From an uncultured Bacilli bacterium (GTDB lineage Bacteria; Bacillota_I; Bacilli_A; RF39; UBA660), in NCBI GenBank assembly GCA_948543905.1, contig CAOVIS010000031.1, forward strand, positions 495 to 9,952: a stretch of DNA of 9,458 nucleotides, read 5' to 3'. Positions 1-6,130 of this stretch are shown here, piece by piece (the stretch's first letter is position 1; each line of letters begins with the position of its first letter). Under the pieces are notes generated by a model. That model had not been told where the DNA came from and did no database searches. It saw only the letters and a list, made by a program, of their open reading frames with translations. The translations under genes and the position numbers were made by a program.

Positions 1-47
1 TGTCCATCATAAATTACTCTAAAAAATTATATGTTCCTCCAAATATT

Positions 48-1004
48 TTAATTAACCTGATGCATAAAATAACAAGTAGATATTCTAACACCCGAATAAC
101 TCTTATAAAATGACCAAGTTATCTCTTTATCTAAAAGAATCTCTTCCCCATCTTCATCTATTTTCCTATCCATCACAATAGTTACTTTTTTAAGAGGTTT
201 ATCAGTATCCTCTACTTCATATCTTCCCTTTAAATTATCTTTAGCTATAACTCGATTTTTAATTGAAAATACGTTATAAGTAACAGATCCTTCACTACTA
301 AAATTTAGCTCCGCGACTATATCTGACATCATATTATACTCATTAGATTTCTCTATATATCTTCCATCTAATTTATTATTAATAAAATCAAAATTAGAAT
401 ATAAAGATACAAATATATCAGTTTTACTATCATCACTTTCTTTAATCTTAATATCAATTACTTTATCTTTATAAAAAATAACATCAAACTCTTTTTTAAT
501 ATCATTTATATTCATTTCTAAATTAACTTTAAAAATATCTTCTCGAAGTTTCTCTACCTTTATATCTCTAGCCTCATTTAACTCCACTTTATAATATAAT
601 TTCCTTAAAGCTTCATAAGTTTTAACACTAGTATCTTCTATCATCCGTGTTTTATTATTCCAATTAGTCATATCTATATCATGAAATTTTTTATAAACAC
701 CATCAAAAGATTTATAATTACTCTCTAAATTATCATATTCATCATCAAACTTATTTATATCTCCTCTAACATTTTGCCATGCATAAACCCCTTGAGAATC
801 TACATATTTATCAAAAAAATCTTTATCATAATATCTAAAGTCAATAAATATTCTTTTATATAAAGCAGCTTTTGTTTCAAGTTCTAATTCAGCATCTATA
901 ACATTACTACCATCTTCATCCTTAATATCACTGAGATTATCTTTAGAATTTCCACATCCCACTACTAACAAAACTAAAGATATAACTATAATTTTTTTTA
1001 ACAT
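48..1004 (-). CDS. Putative lipoprotein, function unknown (318 aa)
   Basis: No family is recognised. The N-terminus is a classic lipoprotein signal: MLKK, a hydrophobic run to residue 15, then a VVGC lipobox with the acylated cysteine at 17. It is therefore probably tethered to the outer face of the membrane after Lgt/LspA processing. The mature part is charged and rich in Asp, Lys, Asn and Tyr, with no second membrane segment. From about residue 210 it looks beta-rich, with a 'DGRY...SSEGSVTYN...LKGRYEVED' pattern like small lipocalin-type or other antiparallel-sheet domains (inference only). The frame is open to a GTG at 1019 and an ATG at 1016, but these lie within a few bases of the expected transcription start and lack room for a ribosome site. 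ATG 1004 is preceded by AAGAAGTGAT and puts the basic residues directly before the hydrophobic core. It is monocistronic behind its own strong promoter. No terminator is evident downstream. Confidence 0.8.
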   Translation of the reverse strand: MLKKIIVISLVLLVVGCGNSKDNLSDIKDEDGSNVIDAELELETKAALYKRIFIDFRYYDKDFFDKYVDSQGVYAWQNVRGDINKFDDEYDNLESNYKSFDGVYKKFHDIDMTNWNNKTRMIEDTSVKTYEALRKLYYKVELNEARDIKVEKLREDIFKVNLEMNINDIKKEFDVIFYKDKVIDIKIKESDDSKTDIFVSLYSNFDFINNKLDGRYIEKSNEYNMMSDIVAELNFSSEGSVTYNVFSIKNRVIAKDNLKGRYEVEDTDKPLKKVTIVMDRKIDEDGEEILLDKEITWSFYKSYSGVRISTCYFMHQVN

Positions 1005-1030
1005 ATCTCTAATCATCACTTCTTAAATAA

Positions 1031-1059
1031 ATTATAGCAAGACTTTGCATGTCTGTCAA
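1031..1059 (-). promoter_or_regulatory. Consensus sigma-A promoter for the lipoprotein gene
   Basis: On the minus strand TTGACA (1059-1054), a 17-base spacer and TATAAT (1036-1031) match the consensus at all 12 positions. Transcription should begin near 1024, leaving a very short leader before the ATG at 1004. No operator-like repeat was seen here. Confidence 0.85.
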
Positions 1060-1073
1060 ACATATTACCAAAA

Positions 1074-1094
1074 GAAAAAAGCACTTTCATGCTT
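1074..1094 (-). terminator. Short intrinsic terminator after hsp20
   Basis: Minus strand AAGCA, six-base loop, TGCTT, followed by six T. The stem is only 5 bp and begins within the hsp20 stop codon, so it may be inefficient and allow some read-through toward the lipoprotein gene. Confidence 0.45.
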
Positions 1095-1476
1095 AATCTA
1101 TATTGATAACTTTTTTAGTTGATTCTTCAACTCTCTTAGGAGCAATAACTTTTAAAGTACCATCCTTAAATTCTGCTTTTATAGCTTCTTCTTCAATATC
1201 TCCTAAATAAAATGAACGAGATAATTTTCCATAAAATCTTTCTCTTCTAATATATTTTTTATTGTCTTTTTCTTCATGCTCATCTTTCTTCTCAGCAGTT
1301 ATCACTAAATTTCCTTTATTATACTCTATATTAATATCATTTTTATTAAATCCTGGCATATCAAGCTCTAAATTATAAGATCCCTCAGCCTCGTAGATAT
1401 CGCACTTCATTTTTGAAGTCTCACTTTCTAAAAAATTATCAAACATATCATCTAAAAACATTTTTCTTGGTAACAT
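1093..1476 (-). CDS. hsp20: Small heat-shock protein, Hsp20/alpha-crystallin family
   Basis: ATP-independent holdase chaperone of the cytoplasm that binds unfolding proteins and keeps them refoldable by the DnaK and ClpB systems (family knowledge). At 127 aa it is of normal but compact length. Visible features are a short N-terminal arm (MLPRKMFLDDMFDNF), the alpha-crystallin domain at about 23-112 with DMPGF (39-43), the conserved KYIRRERFYGKLSRSFYL stretch (74-91) and the A-x-x-x-DGTLKV-x-x-PK signature (101-114), and a C-terminal I-x-I motif (I124-N-I126) used in oligomer assembly. Cys25 sits where homologues usually have a Thr or Val in 'MKxDIxE'. An AAAGGA ribosome site lies 11 bases before ATG 1476. 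The promoter carries a CIRCE operator, so expression is likely held down by HrcA and released on heat or protein-folding stress. It stands alone between a membrane-protein gene and a lipoprotein gene, each with its own promoter. Confidence 0.96.
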   Translation of the reverse strand: MLPRKMFLDDMFDNFLESETSKMKCDIYEAEGSYNLELDMPGFNKNDINIEYNKGNLVITAEKKDEHEEKDNKKYIRRERFYGKLSRSFYLGDIEEEAIKAEFKDGTLKVIAPKRVEESTKKVINID

Positions 1477-1502
1477 TATTCACCATTTCCTTTCATGATT
1501 TA

Positions 1503-1531
1503 ATTATAGCACTCTAATTAGCACTTGTCAA
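1503..1531 (-). promoter_or_regulatory. Consensus sigma-A promoter of hsp20
   Basis: Minus strand TTGACA (1531-1526), 17-base spacer, TATAAT (1508-1503), a full consensus match. The -35 box lies inside the CIRCE palindrome, so bound HrcA would cover it. A further GAGTGCTA half-site-like stretch lies in the spacer. Confidence 0.88.
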
Positions 1532-1547
1532 TATTAAGTGCTAATTA
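1515..1547. promoter_or_regulatory. CIRCE operator (HrcA binding site)
   Basis: TTAGCACTT (1518-1526), nine bases, AAGTGCTAA (1536-1544). The known CIRCE consensus is TTAGCACTC-N9-GAGTGCTAA. Here the last base of each arm is changed in a compensating way, so the dyad remains perfect, and flanking bases extend the arms to 12 bp (1515-1526 and 1536-1547). Overlap with the -35 box is the usual arrangement for HrcA repression of chaperone genes. HrcA itself is not in this window. Confidence 0.9.
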
Positions 1548-1559
1548 TCATAAAATTTT

Positions 1560-1579
1560 AAAACTAGTCTCCTAGTCTT
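1560..1579 (-). terminator. Weak hairpin at the end of the DUF308 gene
   Basis: Minus strand AAGACTAG, loop GAGA, CTAGTTTT: an 8-bp stem with one G-T wobble that includes the TAG stop codon. The T-run is part of the stem and is followed by AAAATTTT rather than a free T-tract, so termination is plausible but not strong. Confidence 0.35.
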
Positions 1580-2162
1580 TAAATAATTTCTTCAATTCCT
1601 TATATTTTCCAAACATCATCAAATGATAAGTAACTTCTAATATACTAGTTAAAATTACAAAAATACTAACTATCTCTACCATATCAACAGACGCTGCTAA
1701 AGGATTAATAACATTAAATACTCCGAATATCAACAGTATAACACTAATAACTAATACTATGAGCCATCCATCATATTTATGCTTTTTAAGACATAAAGCA
1801 TCAAAGAATATAAAAACTGCTCCACTAATTAAATAAATCCCTAATAATATCGTTAACATTTTAACAATTTTCAAAGGACAAAAGAAAGCAAATATACCTA
1901 TACCTATGTCTAATAATCCCAACACTAGTCTTCCTTTAAACAAGTTAAAATTATTCCGCATAACAAATTCATAAACATTAAACAAACCAAATAACAAAAA
2001 ATATATCCCCAATACTATAGCAACACTCTTTTGCGTCATCACTGGATTAATATAAGCAAATATTCCAAATATTAAAAATAAAATATCAATTACAATATTA
2101 GCTATAAAAATGTTTTTTAACTCCCAATTTAATATATTTAAAAATCCCTTCCAACTTTTCAT
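1572..2162 (-). CDS. DUF308/HdeD-like integral membrane protein (196 aa)
   Basis: Polytopic membrane protein with six predicted helices arranged as three related helix pairs. Each pair carries the family pattern of a hydrophobic helix with a G-I-F/V-x-x-x-x-P turn and then a second helix ending in G. The three copies begin near 'IDILFLIFGIFAYINP', 'LLDIGIGIFAFFCP' and 'VISVILLIFGVFNVINP'. This matches the DUF308 family that includes HdeD, which in enterobacteria is linked to acid resistance. The biochemical role is unknown and I do not infer acid resistance here. The C-terminus is short, basic and probably cytoplasmic (FGKYKELKKLFKD). An ATG at 2168 directly abuts the GGAGG (2173-2169), so it cannot be the start. 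ATG 2162, six bases after GGAGG, gives MKSWKGFLNIL. The gene is divergent from femX and has its own promoter. Confidence 0.88.
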   Translation of the reverse strand: MKSWKGFLNILNWELKNIFIANIVIDILFLIFGIFAYINPVMTQKSVAIVLGIYFLLFGLFNVYEFVMRNNFNLFKGRLVLGLLDIGIGIFAFFCPLKIVKMLTILLGIYLISGAVFIFFDALCLKKHKYDGWLIVLVISVILLIFGVFNVINPLAASVDMVEIVSIFVILTSILEVTYHLMMFGKYKELKKLFKD

Positions 2163-2180
2163 ATACATCCTCCTATTATT

Positions 2181-2208
2181 ATTATACTAAATTTTTCAAC
2201 GTAGTCAA
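2181..2208 (-). promoter_or_regulatory. Sigma-A promoter for the DUF308 gene
   Basis: Minus strand TTGACT (2208-2203), 16-base spacer, TATAAT (2186-2181), followed by AGGAGG and ATG 2162. The -35 box overlaps one arm of the 2201-2224 dyad. Confidence 0.75.
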
Positions 2209-2224
2209 GCATAGTTAAGACTAC
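2201..2224. repeat. Inverted repeat between divergent promoters, possible operator
   Basis: GTAGTC (2201-2206) and GACTAC (2219-2224) form 6-bp arms 12 bases apart, between the divergent DUF308 and femX promoters and overlapping the DUF308 -35 box. No T-tract follows, so it is not a terminator. Operator function is inference. Such a dyad could also arise by chance in AT-rich DNA. Confidence 0.35.
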
Positions 2225-2227
2225 TTA

Positions 2228-2256
2228 TAGACTTTTTTTTCTTAATATGTTATAAT
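2228..2256 (+). promoter_or_regulatory. Extended -10 promoter for femX
   Basis: TATAAT (2251-2256) is preceded by TG one base upstream (2248-2249), an extended -10. The -35 candidate TAGACT (2228-2233) is weak at 17-base spacing. AAAGGGGG (2267-2273) follows as ribosome site before ATG 2283. Confidence 0.7.
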
Positions 2257-2282
2257 AGCAAACATAAAGGGGGAAAAATGTT

Positions 2283-3515
2283 ATGATTATAAAAGAACTA
2301 ACAATTAATGAATTTGATAATTTTAGTAAAAATCATCAACTTACAAGTTTTAGGCAAACCTCAAAATATGCCTTATTTATGGCCGAAAATGGTTATGATT
2401 ATGACTTATTAGGACTTATCGATAATACAGGTAATATTATAGCCGCTGCTTTAATTTTAATCAAAAAAATAAGTATATCATTAAAATATGGCTATTCTCC
2501 TAGTGGCTTCTTACTAGACTATTTTAATTACGATATTTTAAAAATATTCACAGAAAAAATAAAAGATTTCTACGCTAAAAAATTAGTCTTTATAAAAATA
2601 AATCCCCCAATCTTTACTGGCGAAATAAACAATAACACTAAAGAAACAAATTATAATAAAAACCTAATAATTCGCGACTACTTAAAAGAATTAGGATACA
2701 ACAAGTTAAAAGATAATTTATATTTTGAATCTATAATTCCCAGATTTTCAGCAATTTTAGACATTAAGGATTATAATATTAAAAACATTACTAAAAATCA
2801 TCGTAATAAAATAGTAAGAGCTACTAATAAAGGACTAGTACTCTTAAAAAAAGATCGTTCTGGTCTAGAGATACTATATGACTTTGTTAAAAAGAAAAAA
2901 CCTATAAACGAATTCTATTATAAAAATTATTATAACATTTTTTCCAAAGACTTTTCTTGCGATTTATTTTTAGTAAAAATTGACTATAAATTATATCTTT
3001 CAAATAGTAAAAAATTATACGATAAAGAATTAGAAATAAACAATAAATTATCAGAAGAAATTATAAAAAATTCTCAAAATTCCAATATTAATAAAAAAAT
3101 GGAATCAGATAAAAAACTTCTAGCTTATAAAAATGATATTGAAATAGCATCCCTAGGACTGCGAGAAGGCAAAGAAACTTACTTAGCTGGAGCTTTTATT
3201 ATAAAATACCTTGACACAGCAAGTATTGTTGCAAGTGGTATAAATATGCATTATCGAAAATTTAATGCCAATTACTTTCTACATCAAGAATTAATTAATT
3301 ATTATAAACCTAACTATAAATTTTTAGACTTAAATGGTATAACAGGTGATTTTGCAACTCAAAATCATTATAAAGGATTAAACGAATTTAAATTAGGATT
3401 TAAACCAAAACTATATGAATCAATTGGGGAATTTGATTTACTTATAAATTCGAAAGCCTACCATAAACTTCTTCAAAATGGTACTCTAGCTAAAATTTTT
3501 AACAAAAAAAACTAG
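2283..3515 (+). CDS. femX: FemAB/MurM-family peptidoglycan bridge aminoacyltransferase
   Basis: Members of this family transfer amino acids from aminoacyl-tRNA to the stem-peptide side chain of lipid II, building the interpeptide bridge at the cytoplasmic membrane face. The 410-aa length is typical. Visible features: SFRQTSKYALFMAENGYDYDLLG near residues 22-44 and YGYSPSGFLLD (69-79) of the first GNAT-like half, then a Lys/Glu/Asn-rich helical stretch at about 241-285 in the place of the coiled-coil arm that binds tRNA in FemA. The second half ends with FLDLNGITGDF (347-357), GLNEFKLGF (365-373) and GEFDLL (382-387), the most diagnostic FemAB motifs. There is no membrane segment. The amino acid added and the position in the bridge cannot be told from sequence. 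Its presence argues for a cross-linked cell wall. It is the only plus-strand gene, with its own promoter, and shares a bidirectional terminator with sipW. The symbol is a family label. Confidence 0.9.
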   Translation: MIIKELTINEFDNFSKNHQLTSFRQTSKYALFMAENGYDYDLLGLIDNTGNIIAAALILIKKISISLKYGYSPSGFLLDYFNYDILKIFTEKIKDFYAKKLVFIKINPPIFTGEINNNTKETNYNKNLIIRDYLKELGYNKLKDNLYFESIIPRFSAILDIKDYNIKNITKNHRNKIVRATNKGLVLLKKDRSGLEILYDFVKKKKPINEFYYKNYYNIFSKDFSCDLFLVKIDYKLYLSNSKKLYDKELEINNKLSEEIIKNSQNSNINKKMESDKKLLAYKNDIEIASLGLREGKETYLAGAFIIKYLDTASIVASGINMHYRKFNANYFLHQELINYYKPNYKFLDLNGITGDFATQNHYKGLNEFKLGFKPKLYESIGEFDLLINSKAYHKLLQNGTLAKIFNKKN

Positions 3516-3530
3516 TTAATTAGTTTTTTT
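3504..3530. terminator. Bidirectional terminator between convergent femX and sipW
   Basis: AAAAAAACTA (3505-3514), six-base loop, TAGTTTTTTT (3521-3530). The stem reads the same way on both strands, giving a T-tract for either direction. It overlaps the femX TAG and the sipW TAA, so the two genes are packed tail to tail with 13 bases between them. The G+C-poor stem relies on the A/T flanks. Confidence 0.75.
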
Positions 3531-4284
3531 ATTTTCGCTCATTATTCCTTTTTTTCTCAATTATTCGAATTTGAGGCTCTTCATAATACCTAGTTTTATT
3601 ATCTTTCAATAATAACTTTCTTTTAAGTTCTTGTTTTCTTTCATTTTCCAACTTAATTTTCTTTGAATCTTTTTTATTTCTATCTTCAAGTTTGCTTACA
3701 GTATTCTTAATTCCAGATAGCTTCATAATTCTTAGAATATCACGACATATTATAACTAAAGCTGGAACTAATATACAAACTAACCATCCTGCTTTAGAAG
3801 CCAAAAAGAATTGAATGCGACCAAGTTGAGGTATCCTAAATACAACCTTGCCAATAACATTACTAAATTTAGCACAGGATTGATCGGCAACTGAATTATA
3901 ATCTCCTTTAGTTTGATAACAAACATTACCATCACTATCCTCCGTAATACCCACTACTCTATGTGTTATGGTAGTTCCAGGAGTTAACAAGCTAGTAGAA
4001 ATAAAAGTTATAACATCACCCTTTTTTATATCTTCCGGCTTATCTATTCTTACATTTATAATCGCATCATATACTTTAATTGTTGGTGTCATAGAAGGAC
4101 TTACAATCGTATAAATCGATAACTTTGGCTCATAGCCTTTACCTTTAGCTGCATATATTTTAGTTGCAACAAAATAATATAACAAAAAAATTGCTGCAAT
4201 CATTAGAATTACAAAAAGGGACCAAGAAAAAATCTTACCAACAACTTTAAAAATATTATTCAATGAAAAATCTCTTTTTTTCAA
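3529..4284 (-). CDS. sipW: SipW-type signal peptidase I (ER-type, Ser-His-Asp)
   Basis: Membrane peptidase that cleaves signal peptides of a small dedicated set of exported proteins, as SipW does for TasA in Bacillus. From a TTG at 4284 it has 251 aa: TM1 at about 17-41, catalytic Ser64 in VSPSMTPTI, His108 in THRVVGI, Asp128 in TKGDYN, and TM2 at about 165-186. His in place of the bacterial Lys marks the ER/SipW class. Cys122 and Cys137 bracket Asp128 and could form a disulfide. A 60-odd residue Lys/Arg/Glu-rich tail follows TM2 and is longer than in B. subtilis SipW (about 190 aa in total). The frame is open to 4338, but AGGAGGGG (4297-4290) sits seven bases before TTG 4284 and the promoter lies inside the extension, so 4284 is the start. 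Its likely substrates are the three upstream genes, whose leaders share G-x-x-F-A-Y. Confidence 0.93.
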   Translation of the reverse strand: MKKRDFSLNNIFKVVGKIFSWSLFVILMIAAIFLLYYFVATKIYAAKGKGYEPKLSIYTIVSPSMTPTIKVYDAIINVRIDKPEDIKKGDVITFISTSLLTPGTTITHRVVGITEDSDGNVCYQTKGDYNSVADQSCAKFSNVIGKVVFRIPQLGRIQFFLASKAGWLVCILVPALVIICRDILRIMKLSGIKNTVSKLEDRNKKDSKKIKLENERKQELKRKLLLKDNKTRYYEEPQIRIIEKKRNNERK

Positions 4285-4309
4285 AAAAGCCCCTCCTATT
4301 CTATAAAAT

Positions 4310-4338
4310 ATTATATCTAATAACTTTAAAAAATACAA
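4310..4338 (-). promoter_or_regulatory. Promoter of sipW
   Basis: Minus strand TTGTAT (4338-4333), 17-base spacer, TATAAT (4315-4310). Transcription would begin near 4303, just before the AGGAGGGG ribosome site. This places any start codon at 4338 outside the transcript. Confidence 0.7.
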
Positions 4339-4361
4339 GTCATATTACCATTTTTTAAAAG

Positions 4362-4388
4362 AAAAAAAGTGACCAATTTCTGGTCACT
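4362..4388 (-). terminator. Strong intrinsic terminator after the Cys-rich repeat gene
   Basis: Minus strand AGTGACCA (4388-4381), loop GAAAT, TGGTCACT (4375-4368), then seven T. The 8-bp stem is perfect. It lies eight bases past the stop and separates the repeat gene from the sipW promoter. Confidence 0.92.
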
Positions 4389-4396
4389 ATTGATAT

Positions 4397-6022
4397 CTAG
4401 TTTACAGATTGTATTTCAATAGAAGTTTTAGAACTGTAAGTCTTACCCATATCATCTTCTTGTGTAACAGGTAAATTAACTAATCTATATCTTAATTCAA
4501 AATTCGCAGTTTCTCCAGGAGCTATGGTCACATTTTTCATTATAGTACCATTACTTTTTAATACTGGACTATAATTAGTTATTGTTCTACCATCCTTTAC
4601 TAAAGAATATTGCATATTATCAGTTGTAAATGTATTAACAACATCAACTAAATTAATATTATAAACAATTGTTGACTTAGAATTATTTTTAAGAGTAAAA
4701 CTTTGAGTACCTTCCCAATCTTTATTATCTTGATTTAAGAAAATATTATTAACTTTTAGATCACTTACATAACTAACTAATAAAGATCCACCATCACCTG
4801 AAGTATTAATCTCAAAACTGCCTTCCCCATTAGTAATAGTTGAAGAACTAGCTTTTTTATTAATGGTTACATTATAAGTTTTTGTACTACCATCTTGAGC
4901 AACTACTACAATTGATACTCTTGTTGTTCCTGTACCAACCTGAATCGTACCAGGCCCAGTAACTTTTGCATTTTCATCCTCCGCAACAGCCTTAATATTA
5001 ACACTATTTATATTATTTCCTATTGTAATTGAATAATCAGTCACATTTGGATTAAAGTTTGGACTTAAAATATAATTTTCAATAATAAGAGATTTTAAAT
5101 TTGCATTAGTAGCTAAAACATTACAATTTTTAATACAAGTATTATCATTATCATAACAATTTACATCACAAATACCATCGCCGTTAGTGTCACAATTCTT
5201 ATCACAAATGTTATCATCATTAGTGTCACAGTTTTTATCACAAACGCCATCACCATTGGTATCACAGTTTTTATCACAAACGCCATCACCATTGGTATCA
5301 CAGTTTTTATCACACTTACCATCATTATTAGTATCGCAATTAAATTTACATGTGTTATCATCAACATCGCAGTTTCTATCACAAACACCATCATTGTTAT
5401 CATCACAGTTTTTATCACATTTACCATCATTATTGGTATCACAATTTACATCACAAATACCATTACCAGTAGTATCACAATTTATATCACATTTGCCATC
5501 ACCGTCAGTATCGCAATTTAAATCACATTTACCATCACCATTAGTATCACAATTTAAACTACATGTATTAGTATTATCAAAATCTAAATTTGTATCAGGT
5601 CTACCATCACCATCAGTATCACAGTTAAAATCACATTTACCATCACCATTAATATCCTTATTAATTAAATTTGTATCAGGAATACCATCACCATCAGTAT
5701 CTAAATTAAAATGTGCTTTTTTATCTCCATTATAATCAGCATTAATTAAATAATCTTTTCCATCTTGACCCTTAACTTTACAATTAATATCGCATTTACC
5801 ATCACCGTCAATATCAATATTAGTATCAATTTTACCATCACCATCAGTATCACAGTTCAAAGTACAGACTTTATCATTATTAGAATAAGCAAAAAATAAT
5901 CCCAATAATGTTACGAAAATAATTAAAATACACAAAATAATAATTATAATTGTTTTCTTTTTATCTTCGTTTCTTTCCTTTTCTAATAAAGCATATTGTT
6001 CTTGCAAATTGTTCTCTTCCAT
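4397..6022 (-). CDS. Secreted or anchored Cys-rich Asp-loop repeat protein with cadherin-like domain (541 aa)
   Basis: Large surface protein, probably a structural or Ca-binding partner of the neighbouring secreted proteins. Order of parts: charged cytoplasmic N-terminus (1-23), hydrophobic segment 24-46 ending in GLFFAYS (SipW-like signature, cleavage possible after Ala45), repeat region 53-300, cadherin-like beta-sandwich (301-390, 'NANLKSLIIENYILSPNFNP...DYSITI...AQDGSTKTYNVTI'), and an unassigned beta-rich C-terminal domain (401-541) with NNSKSTIVYNI and PGETANFELRY. The repeats have the form CDTNGDGKCDxN: D-x-N/D-x-D-G-x-x-D resembles EF-hand or thrombospondin type 3 Ca loops without helices. 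All 32 cysteines of the repeats fall in 16 CxxNC motifs. The frame is open to 6058, but CTCCTT (6033-6038, AAGGAG on the coding strand) and the promoter place the start at ATG 6022. If the leader is not cut, it stays as a type II membrane anchor. No exact family match is recognised for the whole protein. Confidence 0.88.
   Translation of the reverse strand: MEENNLQEQYALLEKERNEDKKKTIIIIILCILIIFVTLLGLFFAYSNNDKVCTLNCDTDGDGKIDTNIDIDGDGKCDINCKVKGQDGKDYLINADYNGDKKAHFNLDTDGDGIPDTNLINKDINGDGKCDFNCDTDGDGRPDTNLDFDNTNTCSLNCDTNGDGKCDLNCDTDGDGKCDINCDTTGNGICDVNCDTNNDGKCDKNCDDNNDGVCDRNCDVDDNTCKFNCDTNNDGKCDKNCDTNGDGVCDKNCDTNGDGVCDKNCDTNDDNICDKNCDTNGDGICDVNCYDNDNTCIKNCNVLATNANLKSLIIENYILSPNFNPNVTDYSITIGNNINSVNIKAVAEDENAKVTGPGTIQVGTGTTRVSIVVVAQDGSTKTYNVTINKKASSSTITNGEGSFEINTSGDGGSLLVSYVSDLKVNNIFLNQDNKDWEGTQSFTLKNNSKSTIVYNINLVDVVNTFTTDNMQYSLVKDGRTITNYSPVLKSNGTIMKNVTIAPGETANFELRYRLVNLPVTQEDDMGKTYSSKTSIEIQSVN
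5123..5866 (-). repeat. Coding repeat region: 12-residue Cys/Asp units with 71-residue super-units
   Basis: The basic unit is 12 residues (36 bp), C-D-T-N-G-D-G-x-C-D-x-N. At 5551-5126 there are two adjacent super-units of exactly 71 residues (213 bp each, 5551-5339 and 5338-5126). Each has five 12-residue units and one 11-residue unit ending DNTCxxN. By hand alignment about 50 of 71 residues are identical. The upstream part (5866-5552) is less regular and alternates DTDGDGxxDTN loops lacking cysteine with GDGKCDxNC loops. Confidence 0.93.
5227..5314 (-). repeat. Exact 36-bp tandem duplication inside the repeat gene
   Basis: Bases 5227-5262 and 5263-5298 are identical, and the first 16 bases of the unit recur at 5299-5314. 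Other units of the gene differ by several synonymous and non-synonymous changes, so this duplication looks recent. It keeps the frame and encodes two identical CDTNGDGVCDKN units. Confidence 0.95.
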
Positions 6023-6048
6023 AGTATCCAAACTCCTTACTATAAAAA

Positions 6049-6077
6049 AGTATATCATAATCTCTAAATACTTTCAA
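6049..6077 (-). promoter_or_regulatory. Promoter of the Cys-rich repeat gene
   Basis: Minus strand TTGAAA (6077-6072), 17-base spacer, TATACT (6054-6049) with an upstream TG giving an extended -10. It is followed by AAGGAG (6038-6033) and ATG 6022. The rest of the gap (6078-6130) holds nothing recognisable. Confidence 0.7.
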
Positions 6078-6130
6078 TAACAAAACATTAAAATCTAATA
6101 ATTTTCACAAAAATTAAATAAATTCCAAAC

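Noticed and set aside
1..47. GGAGG on the minus strand (40-36) with ATGATG at the left edge, as the start of another gene
   Set aside because: The distance from GGAGG to the first ATG (position 10) is about 25 bases, too far, and only ten bases remain in the window. A downstream gene may exist but cannot be supported.
1014..1019. GTG 1019 or ATG 1016 as lipoprotein start
   Set aside because: Both lie within a few bases of the expected transcription start, with no space for a ribosome site.
1478..1496. Six-codon mini-ORF (MKGNGE) just before hsp20
   Set aside because: Its ATG would sit at or beside the transcription start, with no ribosome site, and the stretch is explained as the hsp20 ribosome-binding region.
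5161..5442. 93-residue minus-strand frame inside the repeat region
   Set aside because: Alternate frame of the same repeats. No ribosome site, and the composition is an artefact of periodicity.
5187..5735. 182-residue plus-strand open frame with SQFLSQTPSP-type repeats
   Set aside because: It is the antisense reading of the 36-bp repeats of the minus-strand gene, low in complexity. The minus-strand reading has a promoter, ribosome site, leader and recognisable domains.
5123..5866. CRISPR-like look of regularly spaced 36-bp repeats
   Set aside because: The units are contiguous coding repeats without unique spacers and preserve a protein pattern across the whole region.
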